A stretch of DNA of 39,202 nucleotides from Sphingobacteriaceae bacterium UBA6709 (GTDB taxonomy: Bacteria > Bacteroidota > Bacteroidia > Sphingobacteriales > Sphingobacteriaceae): contig DKIV01000036.1 in assembly GCA_002454425.1 (NCBI GenBank), positions 62,740 to 101,941 on the forward strand, read 5' to 3'. Below, one piece after another: positions 17,804 through 25,939 of this stretch (its first letter is position 1; each line of letters opens with the position of its first letter). The notes under the pieces are model-generated. The model had not been told where the DNA came from, searched no databases, and saw only the letters and a program-made list of their open reading frames with translations. The position numbers were made by a program, and so were the translations under genes.

Positions 17804-18805
17804 TTAATTATCCGCTTTTGTGAGAACAGCCTCTCTGATACGGCCTTCCAGCTCGTCCATTAAGTCCGGATTGTCCAAAAGTAGTTGTTTCACAGCATCG
17901 CGACCTTGACCTAATTTAGTGTCACCGTAGCTGAACCAGGAGCCTGACTTCTTAATGATCTCGAAATCAACACCCAGGTCAATGATTTCTCCTGCTTTAG
18001 AAATACCCTCACCGAACATAATGTCAAATTCAGCGATACGGAAAGGAGGTGCAACCTTATTTTTAACAATTTTCACTTTCACGCGATTTCCAGACACCTC
18101 GTCAGTGTCTTTAATCTGTGACGTTCTCCGTACATCGAGACGTACCGATGAGTAAAACTTCAGTGCGTTACCACCGGTCGTCGTTTCAGGGTTTCCGAAC
18201 ATTACGCCGATCTTATCACGTAACTGATTGATGAAGATACAGCAACATCCTGTCTTCGAAATCGTTCCGGTAAGCTTACGTAGCGCTTGTGACATCAGAC
18301 GTGCCTGTAAGCCCATTTTCGATTCACCCATTTCGCCTTCGATCTCCCCCTTTGGAACCAGGGCTGCTACAGAGTCAATAACGATGATGTCGATAGCTCC
18401 TGAACGTATAAGGTTGTCAGCAATCTCTAAAGCTTGCTCGCCATGGTCAGGCTGAGAAATCAACAGATTCTCGATATCAACACCCAGCTTGCTCGCGTAG
18501 AACTTGTCGAAAGCGTGTTCCGCATCAATAAAAGCGGCAATGCCACCTTGTTTCTGCGCTTCAGCTATAGCATGGATCGCCAGTGTTGTTTTACCCGAAG
18601 ATTCAGGTCCATAAATTTCAATGATTCTTCCTTTCGGTAAGCCACCGATACCCAAAGCAACGTCAAGGCCTATGGAACCGGTTGAAATACATTCGATAGG
18701 TTCTACGGCAGTATCGCCAAGTTTCATTACTGTACCCTTGCCGTAAGATTTTTCGAGTTTATCTAAAGTTAACTGTAGTGCTTTTAATTTATCCGGATTA
18801 CTCAT
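17804..18805 (-). CDS. recA: recombinase RecA
   Basis: A 333-residue recombinase that forms filaments on single-stranded DNA and drives strand exchange and repair. Walker A GPESSGKT is at 66-73 and Walker B is LIRSGAIDIIVIDSVAALVPKGE. The RecA signature ALKFYSSVRLDVRR is present, and so is the NQLRDKIGVMFGNPETTTGG loop that contacts DNA. The C-terminal acidic tail is short, ending LTKADN. It follows nth on the minus strand after a 70-base gap. No SOS/LexA-type box was recognised, consistent with the variable SOS regulation in this phylum. Confidence 0.98.
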   Translation of the reverse strand: MSNPDKLKALQLTLDKLEKSYGKGTVMKLGDTAVEPIECISTGSIGLDVALGIGGLPKGRIIEIYGPESSGKTTLAIHAIAEAQKQGGIAAFIDAEHAFDKFYASKLGVDIENLLISQPDHGEQALEIADNLIRSGAIDIIVIDSVAALVPKGEIEGEMGESKMGLQARLMSQALRKLTGTISKTGCCCIFINQLRDKIGVMFGNPETTTGGNALKFYSSVRLDVRRTSQIKDTDEVSGNRVKVKIVKNKVAPPFRIAEFDIMFGEGISKAGEIIDLGVDFEIIKKSGSWFSYGDTKLGQGRDAVKQLLLDNPDLMDELEGRIREAVLTKADN

Positions 18806-18875
18806 TTTTCAGATTTTACAAGTGTAAAGGTAATAAATTATTTAATGCTAATATCATTAGTATTGTAAAAGGTTA

Positions 18876-19547
18876 CTAATTGGAAATTTTAGTCGTTTTC
18901 TTAGCCTTTATTATATGCTGCTCATAGTATTTGCAAAACCAGGAAATCGGACAGATATCACATTTCGGTGTACGTGCCAGACAAATATAACGACCATGAA
19001 GAATTAACCAATGATGAGCTACCGCAAGGGTCTCCTCTGGCAGAAACTTAACGAGCTGGCGCTCCACAGCCAGGGGTGTTTTGGCATTGGTAGTAAGTCC
19101 CAGTCGGTTTGATACCCGAAACACATGTGTATCTACAGCCATTGCCGGAGCATGATGAATAACAGAAGCGATAACATTGGCAGTCTTTCTACCAACACCG
19201 GGCATCTTTTGTAGATCGTTGATGTCCGAGGGCACAATACCACCGAAATCGTTTACCAGCTTATTGGCCATGCCTACCAAATGTTTCGCTTTGTTGTTGG
19301 GGTAACTCACAGAACGTATATAGCCGAAGACCTCCTCGGGGTGTGCCAACGATAAGCTTTCAGCATCCGGATACTTAAGAAAAAGCGCCGGCGTCACCTG
19401 ATTGATACGTTTGTCGGTACATTGAGCAGACAGAACAACAGCTACCAGCAACTCGTAGGGGTTGCTATAATGAAGTTCTGTTTTAGCATCGGGCTGATGA
19501 GTAGAAAAGTATTCGACAAAAGCCTTAAAGCGTTCTTGTTTTCGCAT
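18876..19547 (-). CDS. nth: endonuclease III (DNA glycosylase/AP lyase)
   Basis: Removes oxidised pyrimidines and cuts at abasic sites in base excision repair. The helix-hairpin-helix LQKMPGVGRKTANVIA contains the Schiff-base lysine K121, and D139 lies in AVDTHVFRVSNRL. The four Cys for the [4Fe-4S] cluster have the exact C-x6-C-x2-C-x5-C spacing (C189, C196, C199, C205). At 223 aa it is full length. The 62-aa gene ends 22 bases upstream, so these are probably co-transcribed. Confidence 0.96.
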   Translation of the reverse strand: MRKQERFKAFVEYFSTHQPDAKTELHYSNPYELLVAVVLSAQCTDKRINQVTPALFLKYPDAESLSLAHPEEVFGYIRSVSYPNNKAKHLVGMANKLVNDFGGIVPSDINDLQKMPGVGRKTANVIASVIHHAPAMAVDTHVFRVSNRLGLTTNAKTPLAVERQLVKFLPEETLAVAHHWLILHGRYICLARTPKCDICPISWFCKYYEQHIIKAKKTTKISN

Positions 19548-19569
19548 GCGTAAATTTAAGAATTGTATA

Positions 19570-19758
19570 TCAATCCTTAAATTTTGCGGAATGTTCTAAA
19601 AGCTTGGCAATGATCAGCGGATCTGGTTCGCAAAGATTCTTATCTAACGCAGGCTGAATAAAATCAAGCATGTCCTGCTCTTCGCGCGATAAGTTATCCT
19701 GATGGGAGCTGTTGTCATCAAGACGAACCAAGTGTAGATGTGTAGAGGTGTTAATCAT
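19570..19758 (-). CDS. conserved-looking small protein, unknown function
   Basis: A 62-residue protein from the ATG at 19758; a TTG two codons earlier is possible but less likely. It is polar, with an acidic middle (SREEQDMLDF) and a C-terminal helix (LIIAKLLEHSAKF). No motif, signal peptide or membrane segment is evident, and no family is recognised. It lies between the sigma factor gene and nth, 22 bases before nth, so it is probably the first gene of an nth unit. Its start codon sits inside one arm of a long inverted repeat, suggesting control of its translation or transcription. The lack of a known domain makes the coding call moderate. Confidence 0.6.
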   Translation of the reverse strand: MINTSTHLHLVRLDDNSSHQDNLSREEQDMLDFIQPALDKNLCEPDPLIIAKLLEHSAKFKD

Positions 19759-19811
19759 AAGCAAGCGTTGTTTTTAAATTACTATACCTAAAAACGCTCT
19801 TGCTTATGATT
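19753..19811. repeat. inverted repeat with a start codon in each arm
   Basis: Two perfect 13-base arms (AATCATAAGCAAG at 19753-19765, CTTGCTTATGATT at 19799-19811) around a 33-base spacer, with four more pairs inside (CGTT/AACG) beside a two-base bulge. The left arm contains the ATG of the 62-aa gene on the minus strand. No T run follows on the minus strand, so a plain terminator of the sigma gene is not a good fit. Confidence 0.8.
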
Positions 19812-19901
19812 TATTTTATAATAGCTGTAAGTTTTACCTTTTATATGCCTGAACCCATGCTAGCGGGATCTGACAGCACCATGCTTTTGGAAGACAATAT
19901 A

Positions 19902-20489
19902 TTAACTAGCCTTCAGGCTCAGCTCCTTAGTCTTGAGCATGCGACGCAAATTGCTTAAAGCGTAGCGCATACGTCCCAGTGCTGTGTTGATACTTACATC
20001 CGTAAATTCGGCAATATCCTTGAAGCTCATATCCGCGTAATGGCGCATAATCAATACTTCTTTTTGTTCTGATGGCAGCAACTGAATCAGCGAGCGGATA
20101 TCTTTGTATGTTTGTTCTCTCACGATTCGCTCTTCTGTACTTTCATCTTGCAGCCCCAGCACATCAAAAATATCAAAGCCTTCGCTGGTAATGATCAAAG
20201 GAGTTCTTTTTTCCTTTCTGAAGTGGTCGATCACCAGGTTATGCGCGATACGCATCACCCATGGAAGAAATTTACCTTCTTCATTGTACTTGCCGGACTT
20301 CAGCGTGTTTATTACTTTAATAAAAGCCTCCTGAAAGATATCCTCCGCCAAATATTGGTCTTTGGTAAGAATGTAAATGGACGTAAATATTTTTGATTTA
20401 TAACGGCGGATTAATTCCTCCAAACCTTCTTCGCGGCCAGTAAGATACATGCGGATCAGTTCCTGGTCATTTTTCCCTTGCAATTTCAT
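19902..20489 (-). CDS. ECF-type sigma-70 family RNA polymerase sigma factor
   Basis: A 195-residue alternative sigma factor. Region 2 is clear (residues ~20-95: ELIRRYKSKIFTSIYILTKD, EDIFQEAFIKVINTL, and FLPWVMRIAHNLVIDHFRK). Region 4 holds a helix-turn-helix: LLPSEQKEVLIMRHYADMSFKDIAEF then VSINTALGRMRYALSNLR. It has no sigma 1.1 domain, no extracytoplasmic extension and no anti-sigma gene beside it, so it is likely regulated by its promoter or by an unlinked partner. The target genes are unknown. A near-perfect Bacteroidota promoter lies about 110 bases upstream. Confidence 0.93.
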   Translation of the reverse strand: MKLQGKNDQELIRMYLTGREEGLEELIRRYKSKIFTSIYILTKDQYLAEDIFQEAFIKVINTLKSGKYNEEGKFLPWVMRIAHNLVIDHFRKEKRTPLIITSEGFDIFDVLGLQDESTEERIVREQTYKDIRSLIQLLPSEQKEVLIMRHYADMSFKDIAEFTDVSINTALGRMRYALSNLRRMLKTKELSLKAS

Positions 20490-20596
20490 AGGATTCCTCT
20501 CTCTCTTTTATTTCCCTAAATAGTTATTAAATAAGTAGAGGTCTCTCCAAATTGCTTCTCCTGTTTGTTTTAAATGATTTGCCTTCGCTGTTTACT

Positions 20597-20626
20597 CAAA
20601 TATAAGTAATTATAAAAACAAATCAA
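20597..20626 (-). promoter_or_regulatory. promoter of the ECF sigma gene (TTG-N19-TATATTTG)
   Basis: On the minus strand a -33 TTG (20624-20626), a 19-base spacer and a -7 TATATTTG (20597-20604) match the Bacteroidota consensus and spacing exactly. It predicts a leader of about 100 bases. Confidence 0.7.
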
Positions 20627-20646
20627 TACCCGCCGTAGATTTTGTT

Positions 20647-20676
20647 ACGCCCCCTCCAGCTCTTGGCGTGTTTTTT
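20647..20676 (+). terminator. terminator-like hairpin before uvrA
   Basis: ACGCC pairs with GGCGT across a 13-base loop and is followed by G and six T. It lies 70-100 bases before the uvrA ATG on the same strand with no gene upstream, so it could be an attenuator or chance. Weak stem. Confidence 0.35.
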
Positions 20677-20744
20677 GAGAGTTGTTTTTATGCAAAAAAT
20701 ATTGCAGGTTTGGCAGTATCTACTGTCTTTATTCAGCCATCAGA

Positions 20745-23534
20745 ATGACATACTCAGAAAAAGATCCAAAACACTTCATCATCATTAAGGGTGCCCGTGA
20801 AAATAATTTAAAGAATATAGATGTAAATATTCCGAAAAATCAATTGGTAGTGATTACGGGAATGTCTGGATCAGGAAAGTCTTCGTTGGCATTTGACACG
20901 CTTTATGCCGAAGGACAACGACGCTATGTCGAGAGTCTTTCTTCTTACGCGAGGCAGTTCATGGGGCGTATGAATAAGCCTGATGTGGATTATATCAGGG
21001 GTATCGCTCCTGCCATCGCCATTGAACAGAAGGTTATTACCAGTAACCCGCGATCAACTGTAGGTACATCAACGGAGATCTATGATTACTTAAAGCTTCT
21101 TTACGCGCGCATCGGAAAGACAATTTCTCCGGTATCGGGAAATGAAGTGCGTAAGGATACTGTTAGCTCCGTTACGGCCACTATCGCTGGCTTATCTGCC
21201 GGCACCGCCGTTACCATCCTCTGCCCGCTGCATCCTCACGCTAAGCGTACGCTTCATGAGGAGCTTTCGGTATTACTGCAAAAAGGGTTTGTAAGGGTGG
21301 AATATGACGGAGAAATTCGTCGTATTGAAGATTTACTCGATGATGCCTCCTTAAAGAAAGCCAAAGTTGAGAGCGATACCCTGAAGATCGTCGTTGACCG
21401 CGTTAGCGTGAATGACGAAGAGGAGACGATAAGCAGAATCGCGGACTCTGTGCAGACCGCTTTTTTTGAAGGAAAGGGCGACTGCATTATCGATTTTGAG
21501 GGAGAAAGACGCGTATTCTGCGATCGTTTTGAGCTTGATGGAATACGTTTTGAGGAGCCCACCGCTAATTTCTTCAGCTTTAACAATCCTTATGGTGCTT
21601 GTAAGCGCTGTGAGGGTTACGGTAAGGTAATCGGTATTGATCCCGACCTGGTAATTCCGGATAAAAGCAAATCCATCTATGATGGTGCCATAGCTCCTTG
21701 GCGTGGTGAAAAAATGGGCGTATGGCTGGATGCTTTTCTCAAGAACGCGCTGAAATTCGACTTTCCTGTACATCGCTCTTATTTTGACCTCAGCAAGCAG
21801 CAGAAAGAGTTGCTGTGGAAAGGTAATAAATGGTTCAGCGGCCTTAATGATTTCTTTAAGGAGCTGGAATCGCAAACATATAAAATTCAGTACCGGGTAA
21901 TGCTTTCCCGGTATCGAGGGAAAACTGATTGCCCTGAGTGTCTTGGCAGTCGCTTGAGGCAGGACGCTTCTTATGTTAAAGTAGGTGGTAAGTCGATAAC
22001 CGATGTCGTCCTGATGTCACTCGAAGATGCCCTGGTGTTCTTTAATTCTTTGGAGCTCTCGGTACATGACGCGGCGATCGCAAACAGGCTTCTTTCTGAA
22101 ATAACCAGCCGCATCACCTACCTGAATGAGGTAGGGTTGGGATATTTAACGCTTAACCGTTTATCCAATACGCTCTCCGGCGGAGAATCTCAGCGTATCA
22201 ATTTGGCTACCTCCCTGGGCAGTTCTCTGGTAGGGTCCGTATATGTATTGGATGAACCCAGTATTGGGCTGCATCCCCGTGATACACACAGGCTGATAGG
22301 AGTATTAAAATCACTTCGCGATACAGGCAACACGGTAATCGTGGTTGAACACGAAGAGGAGATGATGCGCGCCGCCGACCATATCATCGATATCGGTCCC
22401 GAAGCAGGAGTGCATGGCGGTAATCTCGTTTTTGACGGCGACTTCAACCATATCCTGCTCGATGAGGCTAGCCTTACCGGGAAGTATCTGAGTGGTCGCG
22501 AGCGTATTGAGGTGCCTTCCTCACGACGCAACTGGACTGCTGCTATAGAAATTAAAGGTGCGCGCGAGAATAATCTGAAAAATATCGATGTCAGCTTCCC
22601 CTTGAATGTGCTAACCTGTGTGACTGGCGTGTCCGGATCCGGAAAAACATCTCTGGTAAAGCGAATTCTTTATCCGGCTTTGCAAAAAGCTGTAGGTAAT
22701 TATTCAGGAGAGCAGACGGGAGCATATGATTCCATAGAAGGGGACCTTGAGCAGATAGCCCATGTTGAGCTGGTAGATCAAAATCCTATTGGCAGATCCT
22801 CACGCTCTAATCCGGTTACTTATGTTAAGGCCTGGGATGATGTACGCGCGCTGTTTGCCGCACTGCCTGCCGCTAAAGCCGCGGGATTAAAACCCTCAGC
22901 ATTTTCCTTTAACGTCGAAGGAGGACGCTGCGACGTTTGTCAGGGTGAGGGCGAAGTGAAAATAGAAATGCAGTTTATGGCTGACATCTATCTTCCTTGT
23001 GAAGCCTGTGGAGGCAAACGCTTTAAGCAGCCTGTGCTGGATGTCACTTATAAGGAAAAGAACGTTTCTGATATCCTTGACATGACGGTGGAAGAGGCGC
23101 TGGCATTCTTTGTGGATGAGCCTAAGATCATCAATAAAATTTCCCCCTTGTTTGAGGTGGGTCTGGGCTATGTTCAATTGGGACAGTCGTCAAATACTTT
23201 GTCGGGAGGAGAGGCGCAGCGCATTAAGCTCGCGTCGTTCCTTATCAAAGGAAATAATAGCACGCGTACGTTGTTTATCTTCGATGAGCCTACAACAGGG
23301 CTTCATTTTCATGATATTAAGAAGCTCCTGAAGTCATTTAACGCATTGATTGATCAGGGGAACAGCATTGTGGTAATAGAACACAATATGGAAGTAATTA
23401 AGTGCGCCGACTGGATCATTGATATCGGTAAGGAGGGAGGAGATCGGGGTGGTTATTTAAGCTTTGCCGGAACCCCGGAAATGTTGGCGTCCGATGCCGA
23501 TTCATACACTGCCCGTTTTCTGAAACTTTCTTAA
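20745..23534 (+). CDS. uvrA: excinuclease ABC subunit A
   Basis: UvrA recognises bulky DNA lesions and loads UvrB for nucleotide excision repair. I start it at the ATG of MTYSEKDPKHF (929 aa); the open frame extends 21 codons upstream through residues unlike UvrA. The two ABC halves are visible: Walker A GMSGSGKSSLAF then LSGGESQRINLA in the first, and GVSGSGKTSLVK then LSGGEAQRIKLA in the second. Zinc modules appear as CKRCEGYGK/CPECLGSRL and CDVCQGEGE/CEACGGKRF. The UvrB-binding and lesion-sensing segments are in order. Monocistronic; uvrB is not in the window. Confidence 0.97.
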   Translation: MTYSEKDPKHFIIIKGARENNLKNIDVNIPKNQLVVITGMSGSGKSSLAFDTLYAEGQRRYVESLSSYARQFMGRMNKPDVDYIRGIAPAIAIEQKVITSNPRSTVGTSTEIYDYLKLLYARIGKTISPVSGNEVRKDTVSSVTATIAGLSAGTAVTILCPLHPHAKRTLHEELSVLLQKGFVRVEYDGEIRRIEDLLDDASLKKAKVESDTLKIVVDRVSVNDEEETISRIADSVQTAFFEGKGDCIIDFEGERRVFCDRFELDGIRFEEPTANFFSFNNPYGACKRCEGYGKVIGIDPDLVIPDKSKSIYDGAIAPWRGEKMGVWLDAFLKNALKFDFPVHRSYFDLSKQQKELLWKGNKWFSGLNDFFKELESQTYKIQYRVMLSRYRGKTDCPECLGSRLRQDASYVKVGGKSITDVVLMSLEDALVFFNSLELSVHDAAIANRLLSEITSRITYLNEVGLGYLTLNRLSNTLSGGESQRINLATSLGSSLVGSVYVLDEPSIGLHPRDTHRLIGVLKSLRDTGNTVIVVEHEEEMMRAADHIIDIGPEAGVHGGNLVFDGDFNHILLDEASLTGKYLSGRERIEVPSSRRNWTAAIEIKGARENNLKNIDVSFPLNVLTCVTGVSGSGKTSLVKRILYPALQKAVGNYSGEQTGAYDSIEGDLEQIAHVELVDQNPIGRSSRSNPVTYVKAWDDVRALFAALPAAKAAGLKPSAFSFNVEGGRCDVCQGEGEVKIEMQFMADIYLPCEACGGKRFKQPVLDVTYKEKNVSDILDMTVEEALAFFVDEPKIINKISPLFEVGLGYVQLGQSSNTLSGGEAQRIKLASFLIKGNNSTRTLFIFDEPTTGLHFHDIKKLLKSFNALIDQGNSIVVIEHNMEVIKCADWIIDIGKEGGDRGGYLSFAGTPEMLASDADSYTARFLKLS

Positions 23535-23677
23535 TATACCAGCATCAGGTGAATGTATTAATATGAAAATATATTATGCATTCCCTGTGGCTTACTATAT
23601 ATTAGGGTTCCCACGCGTATAGCCGCTGGTAATTGCCGGTATTATTAAGTGTGAGGAGCTTTTATCTGGTTTTATTG

Positions 23678-23691
23678 CCTGCGCGAGCAGG
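23678..23691 (+). promoter_or_regulatory. GNRA-capped hairpin just before metZ
   Basis: CCTGC pairs with GCAGG around a GCGA tetraloop, ending eight bases before the metZ ATG. It could mask the translation start. No SAM-I or SAM-II riboswitch core was recognised in the 165-base leader. Confidence 0.4.
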
Positions 23692-23699
23692 GTTTGAAT

Positions 23700-24869
23700 A
23701 TGAAAGAACAATCTAAATTAATCCGTAGTCAGGCATCGCGATCCCATAACCGGGAGCATTCGGTGCCCTTGTATTTAACATCAAGTTTTATTTTTGAAAG
23801 TGCCGAACAAGGACGGGCGATTTTTGCTGATGAGGAAGAGGGTAATATTTACTCCCGCTACTCGAATCCCAACACCACAGAGCTGATAGAGAAGGTATGT
23901 GAGTTGGAAGGGGCAGAGGCCGGCTTATCGTTTTCTTCAGGTATGGCGGCGGTGTTCGCATCTATGGCGGGTCTTTTAAAGAGTGGCGATCATATTGTAG
24001 CCTGCCGTGCTATCTTCGGATCAACACACCAACTGTTAACGCAGCTGCTGCCTCGCTGGGGTATCACCTACACTTATGTGGATGCTTTGAAGACCGAGGA
24101 GTGGGAAGCGGCAATACGTCCGGAAACAAAAATGATTTTTCTTGAGACTCCCTCTAATCCCGGACTAGATCTCGTAGATCTGGAATGGTTGGGATCGCTA
24201 AAAAAGAAATATCCTCATATCATCTTGAATGTCGATAACTGTTTCGCCACACCATATCTGCAAAAGCCGATAGAATACGGCATTGATCTGGTATGTCATT
24301 CGGCAACCAAATACATGGACGGACAAGGACGTGTATTGGGAGGGCTGATTTTAGGAAGTGAGAAGCTGATAAAAGAGCTTATGTTCTTTATTCGCCATAC
24401 GGGTCCCGCGATGTCGGCGTTCAACGCATGGATTTTTTCCAAAAGTCTGGAGACCCTTACCTTGCGCATGGACAGGCATTGCGGCTCAGCCTTGAAGCTG
24501 GCGGAAATGCTGGAGCAACATCCCGCGGTGGAGCGCGTGCGTTACCCGCATCTTAAGTCACATCCGCAATACGAGCTGGCAAAACGTCAGATGAAGCAGG
24601 GGGGAGGCATTGTTACCTTCGAACTGAAGGGGGGCTTTGAGAATGCCAAAACATTTATTGACGGGCTCGAAATGATCTCTATTACATCAAATCTGGGGGA
24701 TTCACGGAGCATTGCTACACATCCTGCCTCTACAACACATTCTAAGCTGAAGGAAGAAGATCGGGCATCATTAGGGATCTTCCCGGGCTCTATACGTATT
24801 TCGGTAGGTTTGGAAGATGCGGAAGATATCCTCGGAGATGTACAACAGTCACTAAATAAATTGCTGTAA
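23700..24869 (+). CDS. metZ: O-succinylhomoserine sulfhydrylase / cystathionine gamma-synthase family enzyme
   Basis: A 389-residue PLP enzyme of the Cys/Met metabolism family, which makes homocysteine or cystathionine from an activated homoserine. The PLP lysine is in HSATKYMDGQGRVLGG; YSRYSNPNTTELIEKVCELEGAEAGL binds the cofactor from the partner subunit; SFSSGMAAVFASMAGLL, LETPSNPGLDLVDL and NLGDSRSIATHPASTTH follow. The MDGQGRVLGG and length fit the direct sulfhydrylation branch (MetZ), but MetB/MetC relatives cannot be excluded without comparison. The frame opens at a TTG two codons earlier; the ATG at 23700 is chosen. It overlaps osmC by one base (TAATG), so they are coupled. Confidence 0.88.
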   Translation: MKEQSKLIRSQASRSHNREHSVPLYLTSSFIFESAEQGRAIFADEEEGNIYSRYSNPNTTELIEKVCELEGAEAGLSFSSGMAAVFASMAGLLKSGDHIVACRAIFGSTHQLLTQLLPRWGITYTYVDALKTEEWEAAIRPETKMIFLETPSNPGLDLVDLEWLGSLKKKYPHIILNVDNCFATPYLQKPIEYGIDLVCHSATKYMDGQGRVLGGLILGSEKLIKELMFFIRHTGPAMSAFNAWIFSKSLETLTLRMDRHCGSALKLAEMLEQHPAVERVRYPHLKSHPQYELAKRQMKQGGGIVTFELKGGFENAKTFIDGLEMISITSNLGDSRSIATHPASTTHSKLKEEDRASLGIFPGSIRISVGLEDAEDILGDVQQSLNKLL

Positions 24870-25285
24870 TGAAAGTTGAGTTAACAAGAGAAAACGATGC
24901 CGTGCATTTCGCAGCCCGCGGATCAGAGTCTGTAAAGGTAAATATCGATGGTTCTCCCGAGATTGGAGGGCAGGGGCTGGGCGTTCGTCCTATGGAGCTG
25001 GTACTTATGGCGCTGGGGTCCTGTAGCTCTTTTGATCTGATAACCATTCTCACAAAGCAACGTCAGCAAATCGATGATATTAAAGTGTCCGTAGAAGGGC
25101 AGCGCGCGGATGCTGTGCCTGCCGTTTTTACGTCAATTCTTATTACTTTTGCCATCAAGGGAAAGATTGATCCGGCAAAAGCGGAGAAGGCCGCGGAGCT
25201 AGCTGTAAAGAAGTATTGCTCCGTCCATGATATGCTTAGCGCCGGGGGCGTAAAGATCGATTATAAAATAGATCTCTCGGAATAA
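24869..25285 (+). CDS. OsmC family peroxiredoxin-like protein
   Basis: A 138-residue OsmC/Ohr-type protein; family members reduce organic hydroperoxides using a pair of cysteines. Here the first Cys lies in LMALGSCSSFDLITIL and the second in VKKYCSVHDML, the usual spacing. The GGQGLGVRPMELVL segment shapes the active site. It belongs to the YhfA/OsmC-like branch rather than Ohr proper by its short N-terminus. Its start overlaps the metZ stop by one base, which links it to sulfur amino acid synthesis: it might handle thiol or peroxide by-products, though this is inference. Confidence 0.87.
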   Translation: MKVELTRENDAVHFAARGSESVKVNIDGSPEIGGQGLGVRPMELVLMALGSCSSFDLITILTKQRQQIDDIKVSVEGQRADAVPAVFTSILITFAIKGKIDPAKAEKAAELAVKKYCSVHDMLSAGGVKIDYKIDLSE

Positions 25286-25309
25286 GCTTCCCTCCTAAAT
25301 TTAAGAAGG

Positions 25310-25924
25310 ATGCTTTTTCAGACTTTATTCGTCGCGATAATAATAAACTTCATTGGCTACATTCCTTTAGGGAACATCAATTTAACCACGGTTCAGATAT
25401 CGGTAAACAGGGGCTTTAAACAAGCCCTTTATTTTATCAGCACCTTCGCCGTAATGGATATTATCTTTACCTATATCCTGATGCGCTTCGCGGAGTGGTT
25501 CGCTGATCATAAAAACTGGTGGAATGTTCTCGACTTCTTGCTTATAGGCGTTTTTCTTATACTGGGGCTGGTTAGCTGGTACAGCTCTACGCATACCAAG
25601 CCTGTGACGTATAAGAAGCGTGATAGTATCAGATACGGAGTTATCCTGGGCATCTTTAATCCTATGCAAATTCCTTTCTGGATGATTGGCGGAACCTACC
25701 TGATCTCCCACAATTGGATAAGTACAGAGGGCGGAGGTTTGGAGTTCTTTGCTTTGGGCGCAGGTATCGGTGCCTTTTTATCATTGTTTCTCTTTGCCCG
25801 CTTCGCCCGCTACATACAGGCACGTTTCGCGTTAAGCACACGCGTAATCAACCGGAGTATCGCACTTATCTTCTTTGCTCTCGCGCTGATACACATCGGT
25901 GTTGTCATACATAAACTATGGTAA
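25310..25924 (+). CDS. LysE-family membrane exporter
   Basis: A 204-residue integral membrane protein with six predicted hydrophobic segments, the LysE/RhtB superfamily pattern. The N-terminal IGYIPLGNINLTTVQISVNRGFKQAL matches the family signature region (usual form PGP at that place, here PLGN). An internal NPMQIPFWMIGG repeats the theme. Substrates of relatives are amino acids or derivatives; position 24 bases after osmC in the metZ unit hints at a sulfur amino acid or homoserine product, but that is unproven. Confidence 0.8.
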   Translation: MLFQTLFVAIIINFIGYIPLGNINLTTVQISVNRGFKQALYFISTFAVMDIIFTYILMRFAEWFADHKNWWNVLDFLLIGVFLILGLVSWYSSTHTKPVTYKKRDSIRYGVILGIFNPMQIPFWMIGGTYLISHNWISTEGGGLEFFALGAGIGAFLSLFLFARFARYIQARFALSTRVINRSIALIFFALALIHIGVVIHKLW

Positions 25925-25939
25925 AGGTATGTAAGCGGC

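Noticed and set aside
19806..19958. 50-codon plus-strand frame with a hydrophobic start
   Set aside because: It overlaps the 3' end of the sigma gene in antisense and has no other support; kept only as part of the inverted-repeat observation.
23535..23699. SAM riboswitch before metZ
   Set aside because: Neither the SAM-I core nor the SAM-II pseudoknot sequence could be recognised.
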